Shown: piece by piece, positions 45,287 to 56,290 of the stretch
Numbering within the stretch: position 1 is the stretch's first letter
How the letters are laid out: each line of letters starts with the position of its first letter
From: Lingula anatina
Taxonomy: Eukaryota; Brachiopoda; Lingulata; Lingulida; Lingulidae
Direction: 5' to 3'
Length of the DNA: 64,000 nucleotides
Assembly (NCBI RefSeq): GCF_001039355.2
Contig: NW_019775180.1
Span: 1,107,053 to 1,171,052 of the forward strand
Notes under the pieces: model-generated
Databases searched by the model: none
Seen by the model: the letters and a program-made list of their open reading frames with translations, nothing else
What the model was told of the DNA's origin: nothing
Position numbers and translations under genes: made by a program

Positions 45287-46787
45287 AACGCGCTCGCGCG
45301 AAATGTAATCCGTTACAGATATCTAATGAACTTTTCTCCCATAGATGCGTTTTTCGACCACGAATTTGACCGGTGCTACTGCAGCGTCTGTCACACAGAC
45401 CGTGGAGATGACCTGTATTATACTAGGGGAGACCCTCCCAAAGATTACGGTATTCCTGCTGGCTGGTGTAGATACGCTTTGAGGTGAGAAATAAAGAGCG
45501 TTAAATTTGATATGTAGAGTTAAAACAGCAGCATGGGAATAGCATAACAAAAAAGATGTCTTGTTTTTCCTGTCGTTTGTTAATACCTATAAGGTTGTCA
45601 AATAGAAAGCACATCCAGTTTTCCTCGCACCGTTTTCCTGCCAGATAATGGGGCTTGATTTCCGGATTGCTGTCATCATACTTTTGCCATCTGCATGCTC
45701 ACATTTACTTTAATTTTTTTTCTCTACAAAGTTTGCCTGCAAAAGCCAAAGCCATGAATGTTTTAGAAGCCTGGCACAGAGCTTACCATGGGACCAGGAG
45801 CACTGCGGTTGCTAAAATATTACAAGTGGGAGAACTTTTGATGCCAGGTTCGTTTTGATTGAATATGTTGTGTTCAAATTTTATGAATCACTCTTTAATA
45901 CAACAAAAAGCAAATTTTGTCTTTTACAGGTTATTAAATACACCTCCGTATTGTTTTTTTGTTGTTGTTGTTGTTGCTTTGATGCCCTCGTCTTATTAGG
46001 GAAAAATGAATTTGAAACAACGCTACAGGTGTAAAACAAGAATATGAAAAAGATGAATCAACACAAACCCCTTCATTTACCACATTTCTTAGTAGAAAAA
46101 GGGGTACACTTAAAATCTATTTACTCATCTGCGCTATGAAATTGCAGTTTATTTTGTCCCCTTAAAAGCGTAAAATTACATCTTGACTTTCTTATAGGTG
46201 ACACTGCTCTTGGCGGAGAAAAAATAAGTGTGTGCAAAGGGCATTTCACAGAGGAAAGGAAGCCAGAAGGATTCAACATCAAGAAAATCTTTGTATCGCC
46301 CAGCATCCGCTATGCAGGACATAGTGCTTATGCTATGCCGCACAAGTAAGGCTTTCGTCCCGACCTTTGATATTTTTTACATCTAAAGACAGATTTTTGA
46401 TGGCTTCGTACATTAAAAGTCAAATAAAGGAAGCGAGTTCAATTTTATTCATTGTAAATTTTCTAAGAAAAGAAATTTTTGTTTTCAATCATCTGTCCTG
46501 AAGAAGTACTGGTAGAAGGCAGTGGATCAGTCAATGTATTTTGAAGGAATATGTGCTTTTTTTACAGGTACAAGGATGCTACAACAGAAAAGAACTACGT
46601 AGCTCGCGTTGCATTCCAAATCTGCATTCGCCCGGATAGTTACGTTGTAGGTGACCAAACCATTGGAGCCCTGAGCCAGATAGACCCAAAATTTGATAAC
46701 CAGGAAATAGAATGGGCGACAGAGGAGAGAGGTAGCACTGTCCTCTATGGCCTGCTAGTGAAGTTGGAAGAGGAAGTCAGCGCTTGA
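37578..46787 (+). CDS. SPRY-NHR-NHR-ARM protein with Neuralized-like-4 C-terminal module
   Basis: Sixteen exons join in phase to 1201 residues: 37578-37754, 38439-38628, 40301-40603, 40801-40939, 41348-41624, 42035-42197, 42409-42580, 42838-43105, 43250-43403, 43763-44211, 44368-44971, 45126-45212, 45345-45483, 45732-45847, 46198-46345, 46568-46787. Introns 2 and 12 need GC donors (G|GCAAGT). Domains: MGNELSS (possible N-myristoylation); SPSB-like SPRY about 75-222 (NGTHIWRIHW, SHAMVGVAS, SLGWDIARN); NHR1 about 244-416 (VVFTSRPLETEELFEIHIDK); Pro/Glu linker; NHR2 about 460-614 (IVLSSRPLQSGEMFEIRVDK); ARM-like helices 625-965; C-terminal module 990-1201 like NEURL4 (CYCSVCH, PAGWCRYAL, AYHGT, FVSPSIRYAG, NQEIEWATEERG). 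SPRY and NHR domains bind proteins, often as ubiquitin-ligase adaptors; no RING is present. Role unknown; membrane-anchored adaptor or effector is a guess. Structure well supported. Confidence 0.88.
38637..39101. mobile_element. MITE-like inverted-repeat element beside a splice donor
   Basis: Left end AGACTTGACATTTAATATGG (38637 on), followed by AATATTT and TTCGAA, has its inverted copy ending at 39101. The pair encloses about 400 bases with no transposase and one N at 39039. The left end starts only about eight bases after the GC donor of intron 2 in the SPRY-NHR gene. Confidence 0.7.
39112..40092. mobile_element. Inverted-repeat element, family A (longer copy, about 980 bp)
   Basis: Ends contain ACGTCCA, then GATACTGG, then TAACAACAATGGG in inverted orientation (39113-39146 and 40060-40092). 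Both ends and parts of the interior match the 415-bp elements at 7921 and 12273, which look like internally deleted relatives. No intact reading frame for a transposase. Confidence 0.65.
45221..45286. repeat. (CT)n-(CA)n compound microsatellite
   Basis: About 48 bases of CT then 17 of CA, starting eight bases after the second GC splice donor of the SPRY-NHR gene. Confidence 0.9.
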
Positions 46788-46930
46788 ATAAAGATGCAAT
46801 GTGCAAGAGCAATGTGGTAGCGCCACCTTGTTCAGGATTGGTTTGAGAACAGTTCACAACAGCAATACTAGAACTTTATCAACAGTGATTTTGTTTAATA
46901 AAGCGGCTTCAAACTAGCAAATGTGGTAAA
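46788..46930 (+). other. 3' UTR and poly(A) signal of the SPRY-NHR gene
   Basis: AATAAA at about 46896 follows the stop by about 110 bases and is the likely polyadenylation signal. Confidence 0.55.
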
Positions 46931-47545
46931 CTAGCCTGCAATTTTTGTCTTTGCTTTAAAAGTTACAGCTGAAAATGTTACCTTAAAGGTTGCAGCTAAA
47001 AAGGTTACATTTGGCGTATCAGTTTATGCCGTGAAATTTTATTAATCACGCTTAGAGTTGCACACAAATTAATAGGAGCATTAAAGATGTGTGGCCTCGT
47101 GAAAATATCTGTATTGGCACACACGTATTAACTCATACTCATGTTATGTGTAATTCAAGAAATTTTTATTGTGTTATTCAAAACTTCAAATGCTCTCTCA
47201 ATTTTTAATTATATGAAAGCTATGAAAAATGATGATTGTTTCGTTGTTTTTATTCATGAATTAATACAAATGAATTTCAAACCCTTTTTATAAAACTGCG
47301 GTGCCCGCCATATATCGCCTTGTAAGATATCGTTGAAAAAATTCTAAGTGTAAAGGTATCTCATCTGGGATTTTCCCGCCAATTTTCCTGACCAATCAGA
47401 GGCCTGGATAGAGGTATAATAAAACCCAATAGTCTGGAAATAACCAAAAACGAATCTTTTTATCAAAGTTATCTAAAGTATATTTCTTTGCATGCGGTTA
47501 GCTTTTCTGACGATAAATGAGACAAATTTGCAGGCTAGTGTGTTT
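46928..47545. mobile_element. Inverted-repeat element downstream of the SPRY-NHR gene
   Basis: Left end 46928-46950 (AAACTAGCCTGCAATTTTTG, then TCT) has an inverted relative at 47519-47545 (CAAATTTGCAGGCTAGTG). The 570-base interior is AT-rich with no coding signal. It is bounded by the gene's 3' end on the left. Confidence 0.5.
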
Positions 47546-48005
47546 TTAAACATGATATTCATCAATTATATATTTGTATATACAGAAATTAAGACGCCAC
47601 GTTTAGCAAGGGAACTCGGTTGTTGGCACTTGGACTGGTTGTTTTCGTGTTAGACGTTTGACTTTCTTGTATACCGCTATGCACGTATGTTTAAGAAAAC
47701 GGTCATATCTGTATAATTTGTTTTACGAGTTGAAGAGCACCATTTGGAATATGGAATGTTAACACATTAACAAAGCAATTTTAGGACATTAGTGGTAGTG
47801 ATCTTCTGATTATTTATTGTAAAAAACATCTTTAACATTAAAATATATTTGCAACCGAGAGGTTGATGTCTTATTAATATGTGCACTTGTTGTAAGGTTT
47901 ACAATGTATATTCAAACGAATAATGGGTTGAAAAAAGGCAAAGATTTGTACTTGAAAAGTTTGAACACAAATAACACTCAAATCTGTCTTTCCAAAACAA
48001 TGTAA

Positions 48006-48663
48006 TAAATAAATAAATAATTAAATGCATCCTCAACACAATTACCAATAATGTGGTCAACCGATAATGTTTGTTTGTTTGTAGCAACTTCCAGTACACT
48101 GACGTAAGCTTGCTGGGCTCTGTAAAGATTGACAGAAGACGTCTTGTGTAATCTCATTTGTCGTCATGTCCACGCACATAACTTGCCTTGTCTGCACTGA
48201 AAGCTGACCACAACTTGCTGGACACTGAAATATAATAACATAATGTCAACTTGAGCTTTAAAAAAACACATATTTCCTTCAAAATACATTGACTGATCTA
48301 CTGCCTTCTACCAAAAACCACACACGGTGCTTGCCTAGACGATGCAGCCCCAGTGCACTCTGTTCAGTTACAGAACTGCCGGTCGCACATTGGAAAATCT
48401 TTAGAAAAAGTTGCGTGCGCTGCGATAACATCGACTTCATAACACCCTAAGTTTTGCAAAATTTACGGTAAGTTAAGACACTTCTAGATGAAAAAAATCC
48501 GTATGCTATACAGTTTGAAGGGATGTTTTATGGTAACAGAGACAAATATCAGTATCTATGCCGAATTGTATCGATTGTTGCAATAGATGATCAAATATAT
48601 CACGTTTAAATTCTTGAATCGAACTAGACGAAATACAAGGTCACATCAGGGGGCTCAGGATAA
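48006..48663. repeat. 658-bp direct repeat, left of the N gap
   Basis: Appears identical, base for base as far as I can read, to 49652-50309 on the other side of the N run. It contains the last exon of the ADAMTS-like gene (48224-48057). Identical gap-flanking ends imply overlapping contigs that were not merged. Confidence 0.85.
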
Positions 48664-49651
48664 NNNNNNNNNNNNNNNNNNNNNNNNNNNNNNNNNNNNN
48701 NNNNNNNNNNNNNNNNNNNNNNNNNNNNNNNNNNNNNNNNNNNNNNNNNNNNNNNNNNNNNNNNNNNNNNNNNNNNNNNNNNNNNNNNNNNNNNNNNNNN
48801 NNNNNNNNNNNNNNNNNNNNNNNNNNNNNNNNNNNNNNNNNNNNNNNNNNNNNNNNNNNNNNNNNNNNNNNNNNNNNNNNNNNNNNNNNNNNNNNNNNNN
48901 NNNNNNNNNNNNNNNNNNNNNNNNNNNNNNNNNNNNNNNNNNNNNNNNNNNNNNNNNNNNNNNNNNNNNNNNNNNNNNNNNNNNNNNNNNNNNNNNNNNN
49001 NNNNNNNNNNNNNNNNNNNNNNNNNNNNNNNNNNNNNNNNNNNNNNNNNNNNNNNNNNNNNNNNNNNNNNNNNNNNNNNNNNNNNNNNNNNNNNNNNNNN
49101 NNNNNNNNNNNNNNNNNNNNNNNNNNNNNNNNNNNNNNNNNNNNNNNNNNNNNNNNNNNNNNNNNNNNNNNNNNNNNNNNNNNNNNNNNNNNNNNNNNNN
49201 NNNNNNNNNNNNNNNNNNNNNNNNNNNNNNNNNNNNNNNNNNNNNNNNNNNNNNNNNNNNNNNNNNNNNNNNNNNNNNNNNNNNNNNNNNNNNNNNNNNN
49301 NNNNNNNNNNNNNNNNNNNNNNNNNNNNNNNNNNNNNNNNNNNNNNNNNNNNNNNNNNNNNNNNNNNNNNNNNNNNNNNNNNNNNNNNNNNNNNNNNNNN
49401 NNNNNNNNNNNNNNNNNNNNNNNNNNNNNNNNNNNNNNNNNNNNNNNNNNNNNNNNNNNNNNNNNNNNNNNNNNNNNNNNNNNNNNNNNNNNNNNNNNNN
49501 NNNNNNNNNNNNNNNNNNNNNNNNNNNNNNNNNNNNNNNNNNNNNNNNNNNNNNNNNNNNNNNNNNNNNNNNNNNNNNNNNNNNNNNNNNNNNNNNNNNN
49601 NNNNNNNNNNNNNNNNNNNNNNNNNNNNNNNNNNNNNNNNNNNNNNNNNNN
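48664..49651. other. Assembly gap (988 N)
   Basis: A run of N. Because the sequence on both sides is the same, real missing sequence may be zero. Confidence 0.99.
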
Positions 49652-50309
49652 TAAATAAATAAATAATTAAATGCATCCTCAACACAATTACCAATAATGT
49701 GGTCAACCGATAATGTTTGTTTGTTTGTAGCAACTTCCAGTACACTGACGTAAGCTTGCTGGGCTCTGTAAAGATTGACAGAAGACGTCTTGTGTAATCT
49801 CATTTGTCGTCATGTCCACGCACATAACTTGCCTTGTCTGCACTGAAAGCTGACCACAACTTGCTGGACACTGAAATATAATAACATAATGTCAACTTGA
49901 GCTTTAAAAAAACACATATTTCCTTCAAAATACATTGACTGATCTACTGCCTTCTACCAAAAACCACACACGGTGCTTGCCTAGACGATGCAGCCCCAGT
50001 GCACTCTGTTCAGTTACAGAACTGCCGGTCGCACATTGGAAAATCTTTAGAAAAAGTTGCGTGCGCTGCGATAACATCGACTTCATAACACCCTAAGTTT
50101 TGCAAAATTTACGGTAAGTTAAGACACTTCTAGATGAAAAAAATCCGTATGCTATACAGTTTGAAGGGATGTTTTATGGTAACAGAGACAAATATCAGTA
50201 TCTATGCCGAATTGTATCGATTGTTGCAATAGATGATCAAATATATCACGTTTAAATTCTTGAATCGAACTAGACGAAATACAAGGTCACATCAGGGGGC
50301 TCAGGATAA
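49652..50309. repeat. 658-bp direct repeat, right of the N gap
   Basis: Partner of 48006-48663; carries the exon copy at 49870-49703 and continues without a break into the rest of the gene. Confidence 0.85.
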
Positions 50310-53300
50310 TAAAGAACGGCAATCTAGTGCATGCTTTGTACACTTTGGTATGCCCAAATAAAAAATGCCAAAAACCTTTCGAATACAAGTGGATATATGA
50401 TTTATGAGTGTAAGAATTTCATAAAAGTTATAAGATTTCATTTTGATGGAGCATTTCCCGTCAGCAATTTGGCCTTTCACCTCAGAAGCCAAAAGATAGA
50501 GTCATCACGTAGACCTACCTGAAACCAGTGCCCAGTGACCCATCTATACGGACAGGTGGACACACCACTATTGACTGACCCTCCCACTTGAGGACACTGG
50601 TCGTTTGAAACCCTGACAGGAATACCTGACCTTTGACTAACGCAAGTCACAGGGCACACTAGTTGTCGCGTCCCGCAAGACCGGGTACATTGTTTGATAT
50701 CCACAGGTGTCCAACTGTAAAGAACAAGAAATGTAGCACCTGAGGTTACATTATCAAATCCGATTCTTTGCAATGCATTGTGATGTATGAATACCATAAA
50801 TGTACATTTCTTAATAGGAGGTGGAATTTATAAAAGGCTGTCAAAATACAGTTTTTAAAGTTTAAATAGTTCTGTTGATGAGCTTCGTTCTAAACTCCTT
50901 TAAAAAACTCTTCTGTCCTTATTTTATGGTAAAATATCTCTTAGTTTTTAAGTGGAACTTACTTTGCTGGACATGCCTGCGTATTGCAGGAAAGTGATGT
51001 CGAAGTGGGCCTGTCTTGGGCGTTGCACAAAACATCGTCGACGGTTGATCCGCCCGGGGCGACCACGCACAATGCCTTTACCAGCTGCATTCCTGACAAA
51101 TAACAGAACTAGTTTTTTTAGGAAATTTAAATCTTCCTGTGACCTTATGTGCTCAAGTAAATTTATATTTTTTGTCAACAGTCAGGTCAAATATCACATT
51201 CTAACCTGGAATAAAGTACACTTGTCCGTGTAACTAATTTTGCTCTTTGTTGATCAGAGCCCCAGTAGCGGGGAGAGGTTCAAACATTCACTTTACAGCA
51301 GAAGACCAACCATAAGACTTCCTCAAATTAAAGACGAGCATTTAATTTTGAAGTTTAACATACTTTGACAATGGAAATAATATTCAAATCATGAAATCAT
51401 GAAACGATGGGCGAGAAAAATAAATGAGGCCCCAGAACATCCAATAAAAAGTCCAAAATTTTTCTGTTAAGATCCCACACCCCATTAAATTTCCGGTAAT
51501 TTCTGGGTTTACTATTTATAAGTTTTATCAATAAAACTGCTATCAGACATCTTGATTCTATATGAAACCAAAGTGAAAAGTGTTGCTGCTCGTAGCTAAG
51601 CGAGCAAAGATATAAAGGGCGTGTCGACCGCCCTTACCTCCTCCGCATGTCTGCGTACATCCAGTTATATAATGGAGGCTCCACCTGTAGCGCTGTACAC
51701 TGCCAACCGCTGCTGGTGCGACGTGATTGGTTGGCAAGTAGTATTCATAAGTGATAACAGGATCTACACCATTATATTGCGTGCTGTCATACTCTTGCTT
51801 CACCTTTGAGGTAGATAAAACAACATCTATAATAAATATAATTATTGCAATTTGAAGACGATTTCTGAAATGATGTTGCTGACACAGGTCCTCTTTTACA
51901 CTGTCCATTTGATGATTGGTAATCAAAATAAATTTTCAAAAGGCGAAAAGGAAATCCAAGTTTAATAAAATGGGATAGTGCATGATTTTTTTAAAGTAAG
52001 GAGAGAATAGTAAATGCCACTATTTATACAAACTTACCGAGAAACTGACAGTGATATTGTTAGGGATTGACTTGATTGAAAGATACTCGCTGTCACTCAA
52101 ACCACCTTTATACTGCACGTGTACTCCGTCACTGTCATACAGACGTGATTTTCCCCGACCAGAGTGAGGTCCAAGCAACCAGCGGCCGTTCACCCGAACC
52201 CCAATATGGGTGTAGGCATTGCTGCTGACTATCTTAATGCTGGTCGCACCTCCAGTTAGTGTTAGAAACGTTACATGCTCTAGGAATAAATAAAAAAGGA
52301 TTAGATAGTAGTTAAGGATGCATTTGATAGATCCAGCCTGCTGTGGACCTTTTACACCAATACCACTCCGGTAAATACAAGTAAAATAGCTCCCCTTAGT
52401 CAAGAAAAAAAATCATACAACTTACTTTGCATTTCATAGTATGAGTGACGTTTGCGAGCTGAAAAATGGCGCTGGTACATGTACTAAGTAACTAATATTC
52501 CTTTTAAAATGTAGTATTTAAAGGCCATGGAAAAGTTTGAAAAATCACTTTTCACACTCATCAATTACCTTGAAATTTCCCGGAAGTCTGCCTCCCAGAA
52601 AACTTTTTACAAGAATTCCCTGTACCTCCACATATTCCGCAAACGTCAAAAAAAGTGCCAGAATTAAGTTCTCCATCACAGCCGAATTTCTAAATAAAAA
52701 AGACAGATATAGTACACTAAAATGCAACATTCTCTGCAAAACGGTGGCCCAAACTTGACTGAGGATATGCAATAAACCATTTACACAGAAGAATTATTAT
52801 CGCTACCATATGAAGAATAAAAAAACTGGCTAGCAACATGCCTGCTACAGGTACGTTCAGTGGAAGGCCTGAATAATAAAAATCATTAGTTTTTGCAATG
52901 CAGAGATGAAAGTACATCTTGTTTTTAGTAACGCATCTGGCCATTTTTTTACAGTTCAGCAGTCTGAAAGTTATATAAAAAGATGGATAGCAACTGCTTT
53001 CATAAATTTTATTCAGATTACTTTTACACAAACGATGGGCGACCTCAGTTTAAAACGTGTCTGTCTGTTGTTGTTGTTGTTGTTGTTTTCTCTTTTTTCT
53101 TTTTTTCTGTGAAACAGTCAGTATTGAATTATGCAACGAGTACTTCACTTGTAGTTCAATTTATCTATCTTGGTGCAATATTCACTGACAAATACGAAGA
53201 TACTCCGGAAATAAAACGACGAATTAAAATCGCGAAGAGTGCCTAACTAATTAGGTCTGGAAGGACAAAAAACATTTCTTAATGTAAAGAAGAGACTGCT

Positions 53301-56290
53301 CTAATTTTTCTATAGCTTCATATGACGTGGAATGTTGGGAGGTGAAAAAAATCAGACAGGAAGAGATTAAAATGTTTTGAATTATGGTGCTATCGGCGTG
53401 TTCTTAGAATCAGCGGGGTTACAAGGACTACGAATGACGATTCGGATGATGAGAAGCCGAGAAATGGAAAAATAAACATTATTTATGGGGACCGTATACG
53501 GACCTCGAGGACGAAGTAGACCTAAAACGCGATACAGCGACAATATGGCGGACCTCTGTGGGTCCATGATTCAAGCAGACAGACCGGCACAGAACCGTGA
53601 CCAGTGGAGAGCTTTGGCGAGGGGGGGGGGGGGGGGGGGCACGGCGGGTCGGCTCCGACCAACCAATCTTAAAGATGATGATGATGACGATGAGTTCACT
53701 TGTGGTGAGAAGTTGTCTCAGTATCATTACGCTGAAACCAAGACATACCATTCGACTGATCCAAGTTCTTCACAAAATGGGCCGGGGAAAAGTCCACGTT
53801 AATATGTCTCACGAGCAGGGGAACGTGAAAACACTGCCTTGGCAACTCTTGGGTGAAAATGAGAACGGTAAACTATTTTGTTATCAGGCGGGGGAAAAGG
53901 CCGCTCGTATGCTCCCACGACTGAACTTGGCAAAAAGATGACAGTGCTACAAAAGCGTAATATGACGGATGTTTGTTATGTAGCCTAGAAAAAACTGTTG
54001 AAGCTAATCAGCTCAACAATTTGACGCGACCAATACATTGCCTTGATCTATCAAAGTGAAGAAAATGATATAGGCTGTCAGGTCTACTTTGCAAAGAATT
54101 TATCAGTTTTGCCATGCACTGTTAGCTACAATGATGAATCCTTCCAACACCAACTAAAATCAGAGTAATCACAAAGGCCTACCTGGCATTTTCCATCTAC
54201 ACATTTATCGAATCCCCAGGTAGGTGAGTCATGTTCACAAATAGTGCCATCTATAGCACTTTGTTCCCTGACTTCGGCTTTCTGGTCAGGGCTTTCACTC
54301 GGTACACACACTACATGGCACTGACGGTTTTCTGAAAAAAAAAAAAAACAAGCTTGGATGAAAAATATAGATATTTTCACCGGCTATTTGATTTTCTCAA
54401 CCATGAGTCATTTAAGATATAAAACCAGACATAAAAAGCACTATTTAAAAAGCTTAACAGCTGTCTTGTAATTTATAAATAAAATTATGAAATTGGATAT
54501 GTGACAAATCTTTTGATCATCATTATATCTTTGAGAAGAATTTCAATATCCTATGTTAAATGTTGCAGTTGAGGCGAAATTCGAAAAATCGTACGGAAAA
54601 TATATTTTTTCCTTTTTAGATGACTTACTCTGTACTTTATCAAAGGGTACCCAGTTTGTATATCTCCCAAGTCGGTCAGGTTGCGTGTTTGTGGCAGCAC
54701 ACTGCCGTTCTTTAAACTCGTACTGGCTGGAGATGGCGGGGCACGGCTGAAATTTAATTGGTAATTAATGAAAATGAAAGACACTGGACTCAGTGCAATA
54801 TTATACAGAAGCACCTTTGTTATCAATAATTGTACTGAATAAGTTTAATAGCTTTAAAGAAGCTAAGTATGCGCACATATCTATATCTATCGTAACATCA
54901 AGGAATACCTTTGAACTGTTATTTATTAATAGGATCGCTTAAATAATGTCTTAGCGGGGGAGCTGCAGGATGATTGTGATACAAAGAAATTCAGTAGTAC
55001 GCTGCCTTACAGTCTTTATTGTAATGGTTTTCCTCCCGAATCAATCTTCAAGTATCTTATTCGCGTTTTCTCGACATATCGAATTTTCCTACAAAAAGTA
55101 ATTTTCTCCAACTCACAAATTATGACTCGACTTGGCCCTGCCTTTGGATTCGACGTTTAATTGAACAATTTAGTTTTTAAAGTTTCCCATAACGTTTAAA
55201 CCGCTATGACTGACTGCCTGTACATTTTAAAAGGACATATCGATATCAGGTACTTTTATTTGAGGAGTTTTATCGTTTTTAAGGTCTGAATTGGGAAAGT
55301 AAAGCATCTTTCAGGACATATAGACATTGAAAATATGACTGAAGGACAATTTCAAGCGCGGATAGTATCCCTTTAAGGACGAATTCTTGATATGGATTTG
55401 GAAAAGATCGACACGATTATAAAAAAAACTTCAGTCAATAAAAGAACAGTGAAATAACTCTCGTTCAATCTAGCCTCTGTATAGAGTTTGAGAAAACCAT
55501 TAGTAACCTTATCAATTTTGCAGATTACTGCTAATTGATCATGTAAAATAGCAGCCAAGCAAATAGTTTTAGTTTTAAAAGTTAAAATTAATTCTTTTTA
55601 GTACTTGCAAAAGAGTTTCAACGATACCTGAATATTGCAAAGCTGTGCTTGAATTGCCTCACCATCACAGCTATCTTTAGATGGTCCTCTGGAACAAACA
55701 AAAAATTGTTGGTATTTTTTTCGGAGGAGAAATTTCCAACCTTTTCGGATTTCTTTCTTTTCTTTCTTATATTAATATGAAAAAGAAAGTTTATTAAAAA
55801 TTTCGATCTATGTCCATGATTCATACTTTTTGTTATTGATGTAATACTTATTTGAGCGCGTTTTAAATTGATGGTTTTGAAATCGATTGAGTGGACCCTA
55901 TTTGGTATTATTCATTCTTACTGGTGACAATATCTTCTTTTTAATCTTATTCCTCCACCGCAACTTCGTGTGCAGATACTCCAGGTGTTTTCCCAAGGCC
56001 CCCAGTTTCCGTCAGAAGCCTAGAATTAGAGACGTTTATAAAATCTCCAGTTCACAATTGAGGTACGATTCCATGTGAAATGGCTAAATCATAAAGAATG
56101 ATTGCCTCGAATGTTTTACTCAAGTTCATAAATATAAATGTATTTATAAATTTAAAATAAATAATGATATATGTGTTTATCAATTTAAAACCATTTTAAT
56201 CAATCAATCAATCTTCAATCGTCTTACCTGAGATGGAATGCTACATTCCAAAAGAAACCACATAAACATAAGCCATCTTAAATAAAACAT
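49703..56290 (-). CDS. Secreted ADAMTS-like protein (thrombospondin repeats, no protease)
   Basis: Eleven minus-strand exons join in phase to 503 residues: 56290-56228, 56019-55922, 55688-55628, 54746-54629, 54331-54183, 52689-52569, 52279-52038, 51803-51638, 51092-50963, 50714-50519, 49870-49703 (last exon repeated at 48224-48057). Residues 1-21 are a signal peptide ([17 protein letters not shown]). Then TSP1-1 ([18 protein letters not shown]), an ADAMTS cysteine-rich domain about 79-203 ([39 protein letters not shown]), a spacer about 204-315 ([11 protein letters not shown], then ITYEYYLP) and three more TSP1 repeats ([20 protein letters not shown]). No prodomain or HExxH metalloprotease, and no PLAC domain, so this is ADAMTSL/papilin-type matrix protein rather than an enzyme. 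Extracellular matrix or fibrillin-type binding is inferred from the family. Exact orthologue not determined. Confidence 0.9.
53105..53700 (+). pseudogene. Decayed non-LTR retrotransposon (reverse-transcriptase C-terminal remnant)
   Basis: Lies in an intron of the ADAMTS-like gene, on the opposite strand. Around 53158-53243 it reads [20 protein letters not shown] followed by RIKIAKSA, a common pattern in the region after the RT palm of LINE elements; later fragments (DVECWE, then a Gly-Asp-Arg-Ile-like block) lie in shifting frames with stops. It ends in a G-run (53621-53639) and a GATGATGATGACGATGA tract like LINE 3' tails. Non-functional. Confidence 0.6.

Noticed and set aside
48587-49803. 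Three reading frames of 355-382 codons through the gap
   Set aside because: Almost entirely N; no sequence supports them.
53479-53941. Overlapping frames with Asp-rich and Gly-rich runs
   Set aside because: Produced by the GAT repeat and G-run at the end of a decayed LINE.
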